A stretch of DNA of 64,000 nucleotides, taken from WTKG01 sp963735005. GTDB lineage: Bacteria; Actinomycetota; Actinomycetes; Actinomycetales; Demequinaceae. Below are positions 50,967 to 59,309 of this stretch, one piece after another; within the stretch, counting starts at the first letter, position 1, and each line of letters opens with the position of its first letter. A program made the translations under genes and the position numbers. The stretch lies in the NCBI GenBank assembly GCA_963735005.1, contig CAVTJA010000009.1, positions 1 to 64,000 on the forward strand, in the 5' to 3' direction. The notes under the pieces were generated by a model that was not told the DNA's origin, made no database searches, and saw only the letters and a program-made list of their open reading frames with translations.

Positions 50967-52262
50967 ATGGCAGCCAAGCGCGTCGTGGGTGTAGTCGGGG
51001 CCGTGGGTATCGGGCTTGGCTCGATGCTGGGCGCGGGAGTCTTCGTCATCTGGCCGGCCGTGATCCTTGCCGGCGCCTGGGCCGTGCCGGCCATCGTCGC
51101 CGCAGGGCTCGTCGCGCTCGCGAACGCGCTGTCGACCGCGCAGCTCGCGGCACGCTATCCGGTCGCCGGAGGGGCGTACGCGTATGCCCGCGCGGAGCTG
51201 TCGCCGGACTGGGGGAGGGTTGCCGGCTGGAGCTTCGTCGTGGGCAAGAGCGCGTCGGTGGCGGTGGGTGCCCTGGTGGTGGGCGCAGGCGTCTGGCCCG
51301 AGCATGCGGCGTGGGTGGCGGCCGCGGTGATCATCGTGTCGTGGGCGCTCAACGCGGGCGGCATTACCCGCACCTCGGCGGCTGCCACGGGTGTGGCCAC
51401 GGTGGTCATCCTGGGGCTGGTGGCGGCGATCGCGGCCGCGTGGGCTCACCCGCACCCGGAGTTTGAGGCCGCGTCGGCGCCGGTCGCCCTGCCCGGCGCC
51501 GCGATTGCTGCTGCTGCGGCTGCATTCTTCGCTTTCGCCGGTTACGCGCGCATCGCGACGCTCGGCGAAGAGGTCAAAGACCCCGCACGCACCATCCCGC
51601 GCGCGATCCTGGTGGCGCTAGCGGGCGTCATCACGCTCTACGTCGCGCTCGCGGTGACATTCGCCGCGCGGGTCGGCTACGGCGGACTCTTCACAGCAGC
51701 GGCAGACGGCGCTGGCGTTGCGCGAACGGACCCCATCGCCGCGCTTGTCGAGGGTGCCGGCGTCGCGGGCGGGCCGGTGCGCGCGCTCGCGGTCGTGGCC
51801 GGCTTTGGCGCGGTGCTCGCGCTCACCGCGGGCGCGGGCCGCACCCTCATGGCGATGGCGCGCAACCGCGACGCCCCGCCGCCGCTCGCAGTGGTGGGCC
51901 GGTCAGGGGCGCCGTGGCGCGCGGAACTCGTGATCGCGGCCGCGGGGGTCGCGCTCGTGGCGGTAGGGGGGACTGCGCTTGAGGCGCTCGCCGTGTCCGT
52001 CCTCACGGTGCTGACCTATTACGCCATCGCCAACGCCGCCGCCATCGCCCAACGCCGCGCGCGCCGGGTGGCAACCATCGGCGCACCTGTGTGGGTGAGC
52101 GTCTTCGGCATCGTCGGTTCGGCGGGGCTCGCGGCTGCGGTGGCGACCGAGCACTCGCGCGGGATCGTGTGGGCGATCGCCGCCTACCTGCTGGCGGCGA
52201 TAGTCATGCTGGTGCGCTGGCGGCGCAGGCGGGCTGTCGACGGGCGGCAACAGTCGGAATGA
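50967..52262 (+). CDS. APC-superfamily amino acid permease
   Basis: 431 residues, twelve helices. Begins AAKRVVGVVGAVGIGLGSMLGAGVFVIWPAVI, the GxGxGxGIF-type substrate motif of APC transporters in helix 1, then YPVAGGAYAYARAELSP in helix 3 and AFFAFAGYARIATLGEEVKDPARTIPRAI, the family signature after helix 6. Imports or exchanges an amino acid or amine; substrate cannot be read from sequence. No operon partner with related function. Confidence 0.92.
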   Translation: MAAKRVVGVVGAVGIGLGSMLGAGVFVIWPAVILAGAWAVPAIVAAGLVALANALSTAQLAARYPVAGGAYAYARAELSPDWGRVAGWSFVVGKSASVAVGALVVGAGVWPEHAAWVAAAVIIVSWALNAGGITRTSAAATGVATVVILGLVAAIAAAWAHPHPEFEAASAPVALPGAAIAAAAAAFFAFAGYARIATLGEEVKDPARTIPRAILVALAGVITLYVALAVTFAARVGYGGLFTAAADGAGVARTDPIAALVEGAGVAGGPVRALAVVAGFGAVLALTAGAGRTLMAMARNRDAPPPLAVVGRSGAPWRAELVIAAAGVALVAVGGTALEALAVSVLTVLTYYAIANAAAIAQRRARRVATIGAPVWVSVFGIVGSAGLAAAVATEHSRGIVWAIAAYLLAAIVMLVRWRRRRAVDGRQQSE

Positions 52263-52330
52263 CTGGGGCTCGCGCCGCGTTGTGGAATGTATCGCGACGC
52301 CTCGAGCGCCCACGTCAAGGAGAAGAGCAC

Positions 52331-52612
52331 ATGAAGGCCATCTGGAACGGCGCCGTCATCGCCGAGTCTGAGGACACGGTGATCGTCGAGGGAAATCACT
52401 ACTTCCCCCGCGACTCGATCAAGCCCGAGTACTTCCAGGATTCCGACCTTGCCAGCGTCTGCCACTGGAAGGGCGACGCGTCGTACTTCGACGTCGTTGT
52501 CGACGGCGAGGTCAACAAGGACGCCGCGTGGTACTACGCGTCCCCCAAGCCGCGCGCGGAACACATCGCTGGCCACGTGGCCTTCTGGCGCGGCGTCACC
52601 GTGCAGCCGTAA
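52331..52612 (+). CDS. DUF427 protein
   Basis: 93 residues, compact beta-rich cytoplasmic protein. DUF427 motifs: KAIWNGAVIAESEDTVIVEGNHYFP, CHWKGDASYFDVVVDG, AAWYYASPKPRAEHIAGHVAFW. ATG 52331 with AAGGAGA 9 nt upstream. Molecular function is unknown in spite of wide conservation. It begins 68 nt after the permease stop. Confidence 0.92.
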   Translation: MKAIWNGAVIAESEDTVIVEGNHYFPRDSIKPEYFQDSDLASVCHWKGDASYFDVVVDGEVNKDAAWYYASPKPRAEHIAGHVAFWRGVTVQP

Positions 52613-52623
52613 CCGAAGCGGAC

Positions 52624-52998
52624 TTACGTAAGTAGGTCGCCAAGCACGGTGAAGCCCAGCCATGCGCCCGCGAGTCCCACGGCGAGCGTTGCAATCAGGT
52701 AGCCGAATGCGTGCGGGCGCATGTTTGTCCGCCACAGCCGCGCGGCGTCGACCGCAAGCGTCGAGAACGTGGTCAACCCGCCCGCGAGCCCCGCTCCCAG
52801 CGCCGTGGACCATTCGCCGTCGAGCGCCCCGGCCTCGGCAGCGGCGACGGTCGCTCCGAGTAGCGCACTTCCCGCCGCGTTGACGATCAGGGTTCCCGTG
52901 GGGAAGGTGTGGTGCTTGGTCGCGTGTGCCGCCGCGAGGCGAGCCATCGATCCCAACCCGCCGCCGATCGCGACGCCAAGCAGGAGTAGCGGGCTCAC
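52624..52998 (-). CDS. crcB: Fluoride channel subunit (Fluc/CrcB)
   Basis: 124 residues, four helices. VSPLLLLGVAIGGGLGSMARLAA, TLIVNAAGSALLGATVAAA (conserved pore Asn), and GGLTTFSTLAVDAARL (conserved TM3-break TTFS motif for Na+ and F-). Dual-topology Fluc proteins work as antiparallel dimers; in Gram-positives two genes often give a heterodimer. GTG 52998 overlaps the stop of the upstream crcB by GTGA, so both subunits are made together. No fluoride riboswitch was recognised upstream. Confidence 0.95.
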   Translation of the reverse strand: MSPLLLLGVAIGGGLGSMARLAAAHATKHHTFPTGTLIVNAAGSALLGATVAAAEAGALDGEWSTALGAGLAGGLTTFSTLAVDAARLWRTNMRPHAFGYLIATLAVGLAGAWLGFTVLGDLLT

Positions 52999-53399
52999 GG
53001 TGCCACCTCCGGCTCGCGCCCGCGCTGCGCCCAGGCCCAGCCGGTCGCGGCCGCCGGAACGGCTATCAGCAGGGTAGCCACGAGCGTCGCGATGGCGGCC
53101 GTGGTGTTGGCGTCCACGGCGAGGCTCGCAGCGGCGGCGGCGCTGTAGGTGGTGAAGCCGCCCAAGAGGCCAGGGCCGATCGCCGGGTACCAGGCGGGCT
53201 CGTCGCGGTGTTCCGCCCACCCCACCAGCAAGCCGAGCGCGGCGGAGCCGAGGACGTTGATGACGACGATCTCCCACGCGATGCCTCCGGCGCCGGACGG
53301 GATGGCGGTGTCGATGCCCCACCGAATCGATGCTCCGACGGCGCCGCCGAGTGCGACGAGCGCGTACGTTGCTGGGAGTCTCACGAGCGGGCGAGCCAT
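52995..53399 (-). CDS. crcB: Fluoride channel subunit (Fluc/CrcB), partner
   Basis: 134 residues. VALGGAVGASIRWGIDTAI, VVINVLGSAALGLLVGW (pore Asn), and GGFTTYSAAAAASLAVD; the last replaces the usual F of TTFS by Y. C-terminal fourth helix followed by RGREPEVAP. Begins 19 bp inside the end of the DUF2505 gene and ends in a 4-bp overlap with the second crcB: a tight three-gene unit protecting against fluoride. Confidence 0.95.
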   Translation of the reverse strand: MARPLVRLPATYALVALGGAVGASIRWGIDTAIPSGAGGIAWEIVVINVLGSAALGLLVGWAEHRDEPAWYPAIGPGLLGGFTTYSAAAAASLAVDANTTAAIATLVATLLIAVPAAATGWAWAQRGREPEVAP

Positions 53400-53887
53400 T
53401 CGTCTGCCGCTTCGAACTCCGCTTCGAGCCCGCGCGCGAGGGCGTCGGAGACGGCGCCCACCACCATTTGCTGCAGGAACGGCACAGACGCCGACACCGT
53501 GGCGTCGTACGTCATGAGGCTGCCGTCGCCGTCGGGCTCCACAGTGATGGTGCCCGACGCGCGCGCGGGCGCGCCGATGATCTCTACCGCGAACGTTGCG
53601 GCGCGGGCGTCGTCGTCTTCCGCATCTGCAGGCTCCCAGGCTTCCGTGTAACGCACACCGAGGGTCTCGCCGAGCAGTCCGCGGAATTCCGCCTGGATGT
53701 CGCTCGTGGGCATCGTGCGGCGGATGGCGAGCGTGAAGGCGCCCAGTGGTGGCTTGCCGTCGAGCACGACGTCCGTCGATAGCGCGCCCGTGGCGGTTGC
53801 GCGCGCGTGCGCGAAGTCGGTGTCGGCGTACATCGCGACCACCTCTGCGGGCGTCGCAGCGAAGTGGTGTTCGAAGTGCTGTTGCAT
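53381..53887 (-). CDS. DUF2505 (polyketide-cyclase/START-like fold) protein
   Basis: 168 residues. HFEHHFAATPAEVVAMYADTDFAHARATATG at the start and TYDATVSASVPFLQQMVVGAVSDALARGLEAEF at the end match DUF2505, an actinobacterial family of START-like fold. ATG 53887 with GGGGGAC 4 nt upstream. Its 3' end overlaps crcB by 19 bp. Function unknown; lipid or small-molecule binding is inferred from the fold only. Divergent from the PdtaS-type kinase gene. Confidence 0.88.
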   Translation of the reverse strand: MQQHFEHHFAATPAEVVAMYADTDFAHARATATGALSTDVVLDGKPPLGAFTLAIRRTMPTSDIQAEFRGLLGETLGVRYTEAWEPADAEDDDARAATFAVEIIGAPARASGTITVEPDGDGSLMTYDATVSASVPFLQQMVVGAVSDALARGLEAEFEAADEWLARS

Positions 53888-53936
53888 GGAGTCCCCCGGA
53901 GCGTCGCCCACCAGATTACCGCTTCGCGGCGGGGCA

Positions 53937-53942
53937 TAGGCT
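53937..53942 (+). promoter_or_regulatory. -10 element TAGGCT for pdtaS (leaderless)
   Basis: TAGGCT ends 6 nt before ATG 53949; the in-frame ATG 53943 directly follows the box and is therefore less likely. Confidence 0.5.
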
Positions 53943-53948
53943 ATGCGC

Positions 53949-55394
53949 ATGGCGACCTTGCGGGACACGACCGATCGCTACAGCCCCATGCCTGACGACG
54001 AGCAGGAATGGCTCGCGGAACTCACCGCGGATTGGCAGATGATCGCGGACCTCGCGTTCGCCGATTTGGTGATGTGGCGACCTGTCCCGGACGGGTTCAT
54101 CGCCATTGCGCACTGCCGTCCGTCGACGGGCCCCACGGTCCATTTGGAGGACGTGGTGGGCACCATGGTCCCGGCGGGGCGTGTCGGCGCCCTGCAGCAG
54201 GCCTACGAGGGCGGCGTGAAGGTCGCGTCGCGCGAGCCGCGCTGGAGCGAGTCGTACGCCATGCGGGAGGACGCGTACCCGGTGGTACACGCGGGCAAGA
54301 CCATCGCGGTGCTCACGCGTGAGGTCTCCCAGGCGGTGTCGCGGTCGTCCAGCCGCCTTGAGCTGAACTACAAGGGGGCCGCCGACGAGTTACTCGATAT
54401 GGTCACTCGCGGCGAGTTTCCGATCGCGACATCGATCACGGGGCCGCGGCGCGGCGCGCCGCGCGTCGGCGATGGGGTGTTGAGGCTCGACGCCCAGGGC
54501 CACGTGAGCTACGCGAGTCCGAACGCGTTGTCGTGCTTCCACCGCCTGGGCGTGACCGGCACGCTCGTGGGCCGCTCGCTGCCGCGCGTCACGAACGACC
54601 TTGTGACGGACAAGGGCTCGCTCGACGAGACGCTCGCCATGGTGGTCGCGGGCCGGATGCCGTGGCGCGCGGACCTCGAGTCTCAGGGGGCCTGCCTGTC
54701 GCTGCGCACCATCCCCACCAAGGTCGACGGCGAGCGGACCGGCGCGCTGGTGCTGTGCCGCGACGTATCCGAGCTGCGCAGGCGCGAGCGCGAGCTGATC
54801 ACCAAGGACGCGACCATCCGCGAGATCCACCACCGGGTCAAGAACAACCTCCAGACTGTGGCCGCGCTGCTGCGCCTCCAGAGCCGGCGCGTCGAGGCGC
54901 CGGAGGCGAAGGAGGCGCTCGCCGAGGCCATGCGGCGGGTGTCGACGATCGCGCTCGTTCACGAGACCCTGTCCGGCACGCTCGACGAGCTCGTGAACTT
55001 CGACGACCTCGTGTCGCGGTCGATGCGCATGGCGGCCGACGTCGCGTCCTCCGACGTGCAGGTCAAGATCGTGCGCGACGGCGGCTTTGGACTCATCCCC
55101 GCCGCCGCGGCGTCCCCGCTCGCGCTCGTGGTGACCGAGCTGATCACCAACGCCGTGGAGCACGGCTTCGAAGGCCGCGAGCACGGCACGATCACGGTGA
55201 GGGCGCAACGCGACGGGGACGACCTGCGGGTCGTGATCGCCGACGATGGCGTGGGCATCACGAGCCAGCCCAAGGGGCTTGGGTCTCAGATTGTGACGAC
55301 GCTCGTGGAGAACGAACTTGGCGGTTCGCTCGAGTGGCGCAAGGTGGCTTCGGGTAGCGAGGTCGACGTGCGCGTGAAGATCAAGCAGCGCTAG
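53949..55394 (+). CDS. pdtaS: PdtaS-type sensor histidine kinase
   Basis: 481 residues, cytosolic. N-terminal GAF-like domain (LADLVMWRPVPDGFIAIAHCRPSTGPTV; SESYAMREDAYPVVHAGKTIAVLTRE), PAS domain (GVLRLDAQGHVSYASPNALSCFHRLG), then HisKA_2 with the phospho-acceptor in REIHHRVKNNLQTVAALLRLQ (His294) and HATPase_c (VTELITNAVEHGF, VIADDGVGI). In mycobacteria PdtaS phosphorylates PdtaR, an ANTAR RNA-binding antiterminator; no pdtaR is in this window. Convergent with whiB1, as in M. tuberculosis Rv3220c/Rv3219. Confidence 0.95.
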   Translation: MATLRDTTDRYSPMPDDEQEWLAELTADWQMIADLAFADLVMWRPVPDGFIAIAHCRPSTGPTVHLEDVVGTMVPAGRVGALQQAYEGGVKVASREPRWSESYAMREDAYPVVHAGKTIAVLTREVSQAVSRSSSRLELNYKGAADELLDMVTRGEFPIATSITGPRRGAPRVGDGVLRLDAQGHVSYASPNALSCFHRLGVTGTLVGRSLPRVTNDLVTDKGSLDETLAMVVAGRMPWRADLESQGACLSLRTIPTKVDGERTGALVLCRDVSELRRRERELITKDATIREIHHRVKNNLQTVAALLRLQSRRVEAPEAKEALAEAMRRVSTIALVHETLSGTLDELVNFDDLVSRSMRMAADVASSDVQVKIVRDGGFGLIPAAAASPLALVVTELITNAVEHGFEGREHGTITVRAQRDGDDLRVVIADDGVGITSQPKGLGSQIVTTLVENELGGSLEWRKVASGSEVDVRVKIKQR

Positions 55395-55441
55395 CGGCCG
55401 CGCGGCGCTGGCCTAGAAGGCGGGGCGCGCGCGGCGGCGAA

Positions 55442-55696
55442 CTACTTGGCTGCGCGGCGCGCGCGTGCGGCGCGGCGCTTCAGCGAACGGCGCTCGTCCT
55501 CGGACAGGCCGCCCCAGACACCGGAGTCCTGGTTGTGCTCCATGGCCCAAGCCAGGCAGGACTCGCGAACGTCACAAGAGTTGCACACCGTCTTGGCGCG
55601 CTCGATCTGTTCCAGGGCAGGGCCGGTGTTGCCGACCGGGAAGAACAGTTCCGGGTCGTCAACGTTGAGGCATGCAGCGCGGTCGCGCCAATCCAT
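55442..55696 (-). CDS. whiB1: WhiB1-type iron-sulfur transcription factor
   Basis: 84 residues. Four cluster Cys: C9 (RAACLNVDDPELFFP), C38 and C41 (VCNSCDV), C47 (ESCLAWAME); then the GVWGGLSEDERRSLKRR turn and a basic tail (RRAARARRAAK) that binds DNA and sigma A. WhiB1 is essential and nitric-oxide sensitive in mycobacteria. AGGAG 8 nt upstream of ATG 55696. Neighbour of pdtaS supports the WhiB1 call. Confidence 0.96.
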   Translation of the reverse strand: MDWRDRAACLNVDDPELFFPVGNTGPALEQIERAKTVCNSCDVRESCLAWAMEHNQDSGVWGGLSEDERRSLKRRAARARRAAK

Positions 55697-55853
55697 GATT
55701 CGCTCCTAGAGGGCAGGGGGTAACGGCGTCTCGCCATCGAGGGAGTCGGGCTGGAGGCAGGCCTCACGAACCCAACGGCTCTAGGTTCTCATGGTTAACA
55801 ACAGATGACAAGGGTGTTTCGCCGTGTTGGCCAAATCTGTCGGGCGTAGCGAC

Positions 55854-55859
55854 TATGTT
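55854..55859 (+). promoter_or_regulatory. -10 element TATGTT (leaderless)
   Basis: TATGTT ends 6 nt before ATG 55866. Confidence 0.5.
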
Positions 55860-55865
55860 GGCGCC

Positions 55866-56264
55866 ATGCCCCAGGATTCCCTAAGCCAGCCTAGCGACCG
55901 TCCTACTGTCTGGGAGCGCGCGGCCGCAGTCGCCGTTGCCTGCGAGGCCTTGGCGGTGCTCGGTTGGGCGACGGCGACGTTTGCGTTCGACCGTGCTGGC
56001 GCCGTCGAACGCGGCGACACGTCGGGCTTCATCGTGGTCTTTGCCGCCGTGGCGGCCGTCGGGCTAGGGATCGTGGCGCGGGGCCTGTGGGCCGGCGCGC
56101 GGTGGGCCAGGGGGCCCGCGCTCGCGTGGCAGGCGCTCCAGGTGGGCATCGGGTTGGCGAACGTGTTGATCAACCCCGCGGCGGGGATTGGGCTGACGGT
56201 TCTTGGCCTCGTGGTGCTCGCCGGCGTGTGGTCGGCTATTCGCCGCACCGGCGTCGCGCGTTAG
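55866..56264 (+). CDS. Small four-helix membrane protein
   Basis: 132 residues. Hydrophilic start (PQDSLSQPSDRPTVWERA) and about four helices: AVAVACEALAVLGWATATFAF, GFIVVFAAVAAVGLGIVARGLW, ALAWQALQVGIGLANVLI, GIGLTVLGLVVLAGVWSAI. Common actinobacterial type often found next to whiB1; no function known. Its stop overlaps that of the convergent FHA-FtsK gene by 4 bp (56261-56264). Confidence 0.8.
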   Translation: MPQDSLSQPSDRPTVWERAAAVAVACEALAVLGWATATFAFDRAGAVERGDTSGFIVVFAAVAAVGLGIVARGLWAGARWARGPALAWQALQVGIGLANVLINPAAGIGLTVLGLVVLAGVWSAIRRTGVAR

Positions 56265-59230
56265 CCGTCACGCGGCTCCGCGAGTTGGACGACGCTCGCC
56301 TCCCGGCCGTCGAGCACCACCACGCGTAGCGGCGGGGGCGCCGCGTCGACGAATTCGGCCAAGCTTTCCGGCGCAAGCTCACGAAGCCCCGCCTCCACTG
56401 GGCGCGTCACCACCAGCAGCGCCTCGTCGCGCTCGCGGGCGGGCACCGCGAAAGGCGAGTCGGCTCCGCGGCAATCGGGGTTGGCCGATGCCAGCGCCTG
56501 CACGATCGCGTCGCGTTCGCGACACGGGTCGCCGATCACGATCACGGGCCGGCCAGGCGGCGGCATCCACGGCGCGGCGTCGTCCCCGCCGACTCCCAGG
56601 CGACGGCCGGTCGGGTCGGGCTCAACCGTCGCCGGGAGAGCGGCCACGAGCGGTGCCGGGGGCTGCTCGCCCGCGCGGGCGACCTGCACCTCCCGCCACG
56701 TGGGTCCCACTCCCAGGCGGCCCCTCCCGGGCGCGTCGGGCACGGCGGCCAGCGGCCGCGGCACGCCCCACGCGGCCGCCTCCGCCGAGTCGAGGGCTCC
56801 AAGCACCAGTTTTGCGGTGCACGCCGACGTCAGCCGCGACGGCGCCCCTGCGCCGACCGCGAGCACCGCGCGACCCGCCCCGACCGACCGCACTAGTGCC
56901 TCGCCAGCCGTGCCACGGGCATGCTCGGTGAGCCGCACCAGCGCCTCCTGGGCGTCGTCGATCACGAGCACGGCGTCTGGCAGCGCCGCCGCGAGCGTCA
57001 GGGTCCTGGCGGCCTCCCGCGGGTCTTGAGGAAGCCACACGGGGGTCATCCCGGCGCGCGCCGCGCCCGCGGCCACGGCGCGGAGTGCGCCCGTGCGGCC
57101 GGAGCCGGGCGGCCCCACGACGGCTAGCGAGCCCGCGGCCGGCCGCCATGCGGCGGCACCCTGGGTGCGGGTGGCGGGTTCGTCCCATAGCCCGAACACG
57201 GCGCGGCCCTCTTCGCCCGCAGCCAGCCGCGGGTCGTCGGCTTCCAGCGCGACCGGTAGCGGCTCCTGCCACAGCGGCGGCGGGGGCGGCCCCACGATCG
57301 CAGACGCCGCGAAATCCGTGGCGTCGGGCAGGTCCAGCGCGAGGCCCCGCACGGCGATCGGAGGGCTCGGCAACTGGGTGGGCAGCGCGCATTGCACCTC
57401 GATGCGCTGCTGGCCCGTCGCGACGATCGCGCGGCCGGGGCGATCCGTGCCGAGGGCAGCAGCCGCGGGCGTGCCGATGAGGTCCCGCGACTCCGCCTCG
57501 GACGCCACGCGCAGGGCGATGGTGGTGCCAACGTTCGCGCGGATCTCGGGCGTCACCGCGCCGGAAGGCCTCTGGGTGGCGAGGACGAGGTGCAGTCCAA
57601 GCGAGCGTCCCTGCGCTGCCAGCCGCGCGAGGTCCGGCAGAAACTCCGGGTAGCCGGCGGCCAGTTCCTGGTACTCGTCCGCGACCACCAGCAGTCGCGG
57701 GGGTGCCCCGCCTGAGCGCTCCCAGTCCGCGACGGAGGCGAAGCCAGCACGCGCGAGGCCCTCTTTGCGCGCTGTGAGTTCCCGCGCGAGGGCGGCGAGC
57801 GCGCGCCTGGCGAGGTGTGGTTCGAGGTCGGTCAGCACGCCAGCGACGTGGGGAAGCGAGCGGCACGACGCAAGCCCGGCGCCCCCCTTGAAGTCGAGCA
57901 GCGCGACCGCAACGTCGGCGGGCGAGTACTGCCGCGCGATGCCGAGCACGAGCGTCTCGAGAAGCGCGGACTTGCCGCTGCCGGTGGTGCCCGCGACAAG
58001 GATGTGCGGCCCGTGCGCGTCGAGGTCAAGCTGAAACGGGCCTTGCGCGCTCATGCCGATGGGAGCCTTGAGTCCGGGCCGGTGGAGCGTGGCGGGAGCT
58101 GGGCGGACGTCGCCCCACGTCACCGCCGACGGCAGGGGCTCGTCTTGGGAGCGCCCGGCGATGCGCCGCGCGCAGGCGTCGGCGACGGCCCGGCTGACGT
58201 GGGCGGGCGCGACGCCGCGGGTGGTCCCGGCGCGCTCCCACACGACGCCGCCCTCACCAACCGTCGCCACGCCGTCGTCCCAGGACGCGCCCGCCCCAGC
58301 CGCGTCTAGCCTGACCTTGCCGTCGCCGGGCGCGGCCGGGGGTAGGTGCCCCATCCACGGCTCGACCCACGAGCCCTGCGGCGGGCGCCTGCCCCGGCCG
58401 AGGACCAGCGCGCGCGCGAACCCCGCCGCTGCTTCTGGCGCCCCGGCGATGCAGGTGTCCCCCTCCCAGCCGACGTCTTCTGCGTGTGGGTCGAGAGGGG
58501 AGGGCGGCGCCGCGGGCGTGCGGCCCGACCTCAACCTGCGCGCGAACTCCGGCCCCAGCGCGATCGCTGGGTACGCGAGCCCGATCAGCAGGAACCACCA
58601 TCGGCCGGTGAGCGCGGCCATCATGACGCCGCCGCCCGCGGATGCCGCGAGCGGAGCCACCCGCGCCCCGAGCCCTGCGGCCGGGGAGACGGCTTGCGCT
58701 TCTGTCTCGGCGCCGTCCGCGACGTCTACCACGACGAATCCTGTTCTACCCGCCTCGATGCGGTCGCCCGGCTCGAGACGGCGCGGGCGCCCGAGCCGCT
58801 TACGCACCCCGCCGCGCACGTGCCAACTGCCGTTCAGCGATCCGGCGTCGCGGCACGCGAGGTGCGGGTCTGCGGTCAACTCGAGGTGGGTGCGGGAAAG
58901 CCGCGGGTCGGCGACGCCGCGGCCGAGTTCCGTGGCGCGCCCCACCCCGCCGTCTCCGGCCCCGAAGATGCGCCCGGAATCCGGGCCGGAGACGGCGAGC
59001 AGGACCGGGCCGCGCGGGGGAGCGGTTGGCTCGCCGGGCGTGCCGGCAAGGCGCGCGCCGTGAATGAGGGGCCAGGCGCCGGCGGGGTGGTCGGGGTCGA
59101 GGGCCACGGCGCCGCACCACAACTTGCCGTCGAGTTCCACCCCGTGCCCTCGCGCGAAGCGCGCGATGTCGGCGGCAGTCGCAGCGGACCCCACGTCGAG
59201 CTCGAGGTTGGTACCGACGGTGATGTGCAC
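56261..59230 (-). CDS. FHA-FtsK/SpoIIIE ATPase, EssC/EccC-like, orphan
   Basis: 989 residues. FHA domain at about 95-175 (GRATELGRGVADPRLSRTHLEL, SLNGSWHV: the R, S-H and N of phosphothreonine binding). Two close helices at about 200-235 (ASAGGGVMMAALTGRWWFLLIGLAYPAIAL). First ATPase module complete: AGTTGSGKSALLE (about 415) and LLVVADEYQEL. Second has Walker A GPPGSGRTG and Walker B VLVIDDAQEAL but differs from active FtsK modules; a third is only a remnant (VIVIGDPCRERDA). This is the EssC layout of type VII secretion motors, but no WXG100 substrate, EccB/D/E or EsaA lies in the window. GTG 59230 is tentative. Confidence 0.85.
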   Translation of the reverse strand: MHITVGTNLELDVGSAATAADIARFARGHGVELDGKLWCGAVALDPDHPAGAWPLIHGARLAGTPGEPTAPPRGPVLLAVSGPDSGRIFGAGDGGVGRATELGRGVADPRLSRTHLELTADPHLACRDAGSLNGSWHVRGGVRKRLGRPRRLEPGDRIEAGRTGFVVVDVADGAETEAQAVSPAAGLGARVAPLAASAGGGVMMAALTGRWWFLLIGLAYPAIALGPEFARRLRSGRTPAAPPSPLDPHAEDVGWEGDTCIAGAPEAAAGFARALVLGRGRRPPQGSWVEPWMGHLPPAAPGDGKVRLDAAGAGASWDDGVATVGEGGVVWERAGTTRGVAPAHVSRAVADACARRIAGRSQDEPLPSAVTWGDVRPAPATLHRPGLKAPIGMSAQGPFQLDLDAHGPHILVAGTTGSGKSALLETLVLGIARQYSPADVAVALLDFKGGAGLASCRSLPHVAGVLTDLEPHLARRALAALARELTARKEGLARAGFASVADWERSGGAPPRLLVVADEYQELAAGYPEFLPDLARLAAQGRSLGLHLVLATQRPSGAVTPEIRANVGTTIALRVASEAESRDLIGTPAAAALGTDRPGRAIVATGQQRIEVQCALPTQLPSPPIAVRGLALDLPDATDFAASAIVGPPPPPLWQEPLPVALEADDPRLAAGEEGRAVFGLWDEPATRTQGAAAWRPAAGSLAVVGPPGSGRTGALRAVAAGAARAGMTPVWLPQDPREAARTLTLAAALPDAVLVIDDAQEALVRLTEHARGTAGEALVRSVGAGRAVLAVGAGAPSRLTSACTAKLVLGALDSAEAAAWGVPRPLAAVPDAPGRGRLGVGPTWREVQVARAGEQPPAPLVAALPATVEPDPTGRRLGVGGDDAAPWMPPPGRPVIVIGDPCRERDAIVQALASANPDCRGADSPFAVPARERDEALLVVTRPVEAGLRELAPESLAEFVDAAPPPLRVVVLDGREASVVQLAEPRDG

Positions 59231-59309
59231 GAGTACGACCGTGCCGGGGCCGCGCCCGCCGCGCTACCGCCGCGGCGGATCTGTGGACAGCGGAGTGTTG
59301 ACGAGGCGC

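Noticed and set aside
52995..53960. Fluoride (crcB) riboswitch before the crcB genes
   Set aside because: No recognisable crcB-motif core was found upstream of DUF2505 or either crcB.
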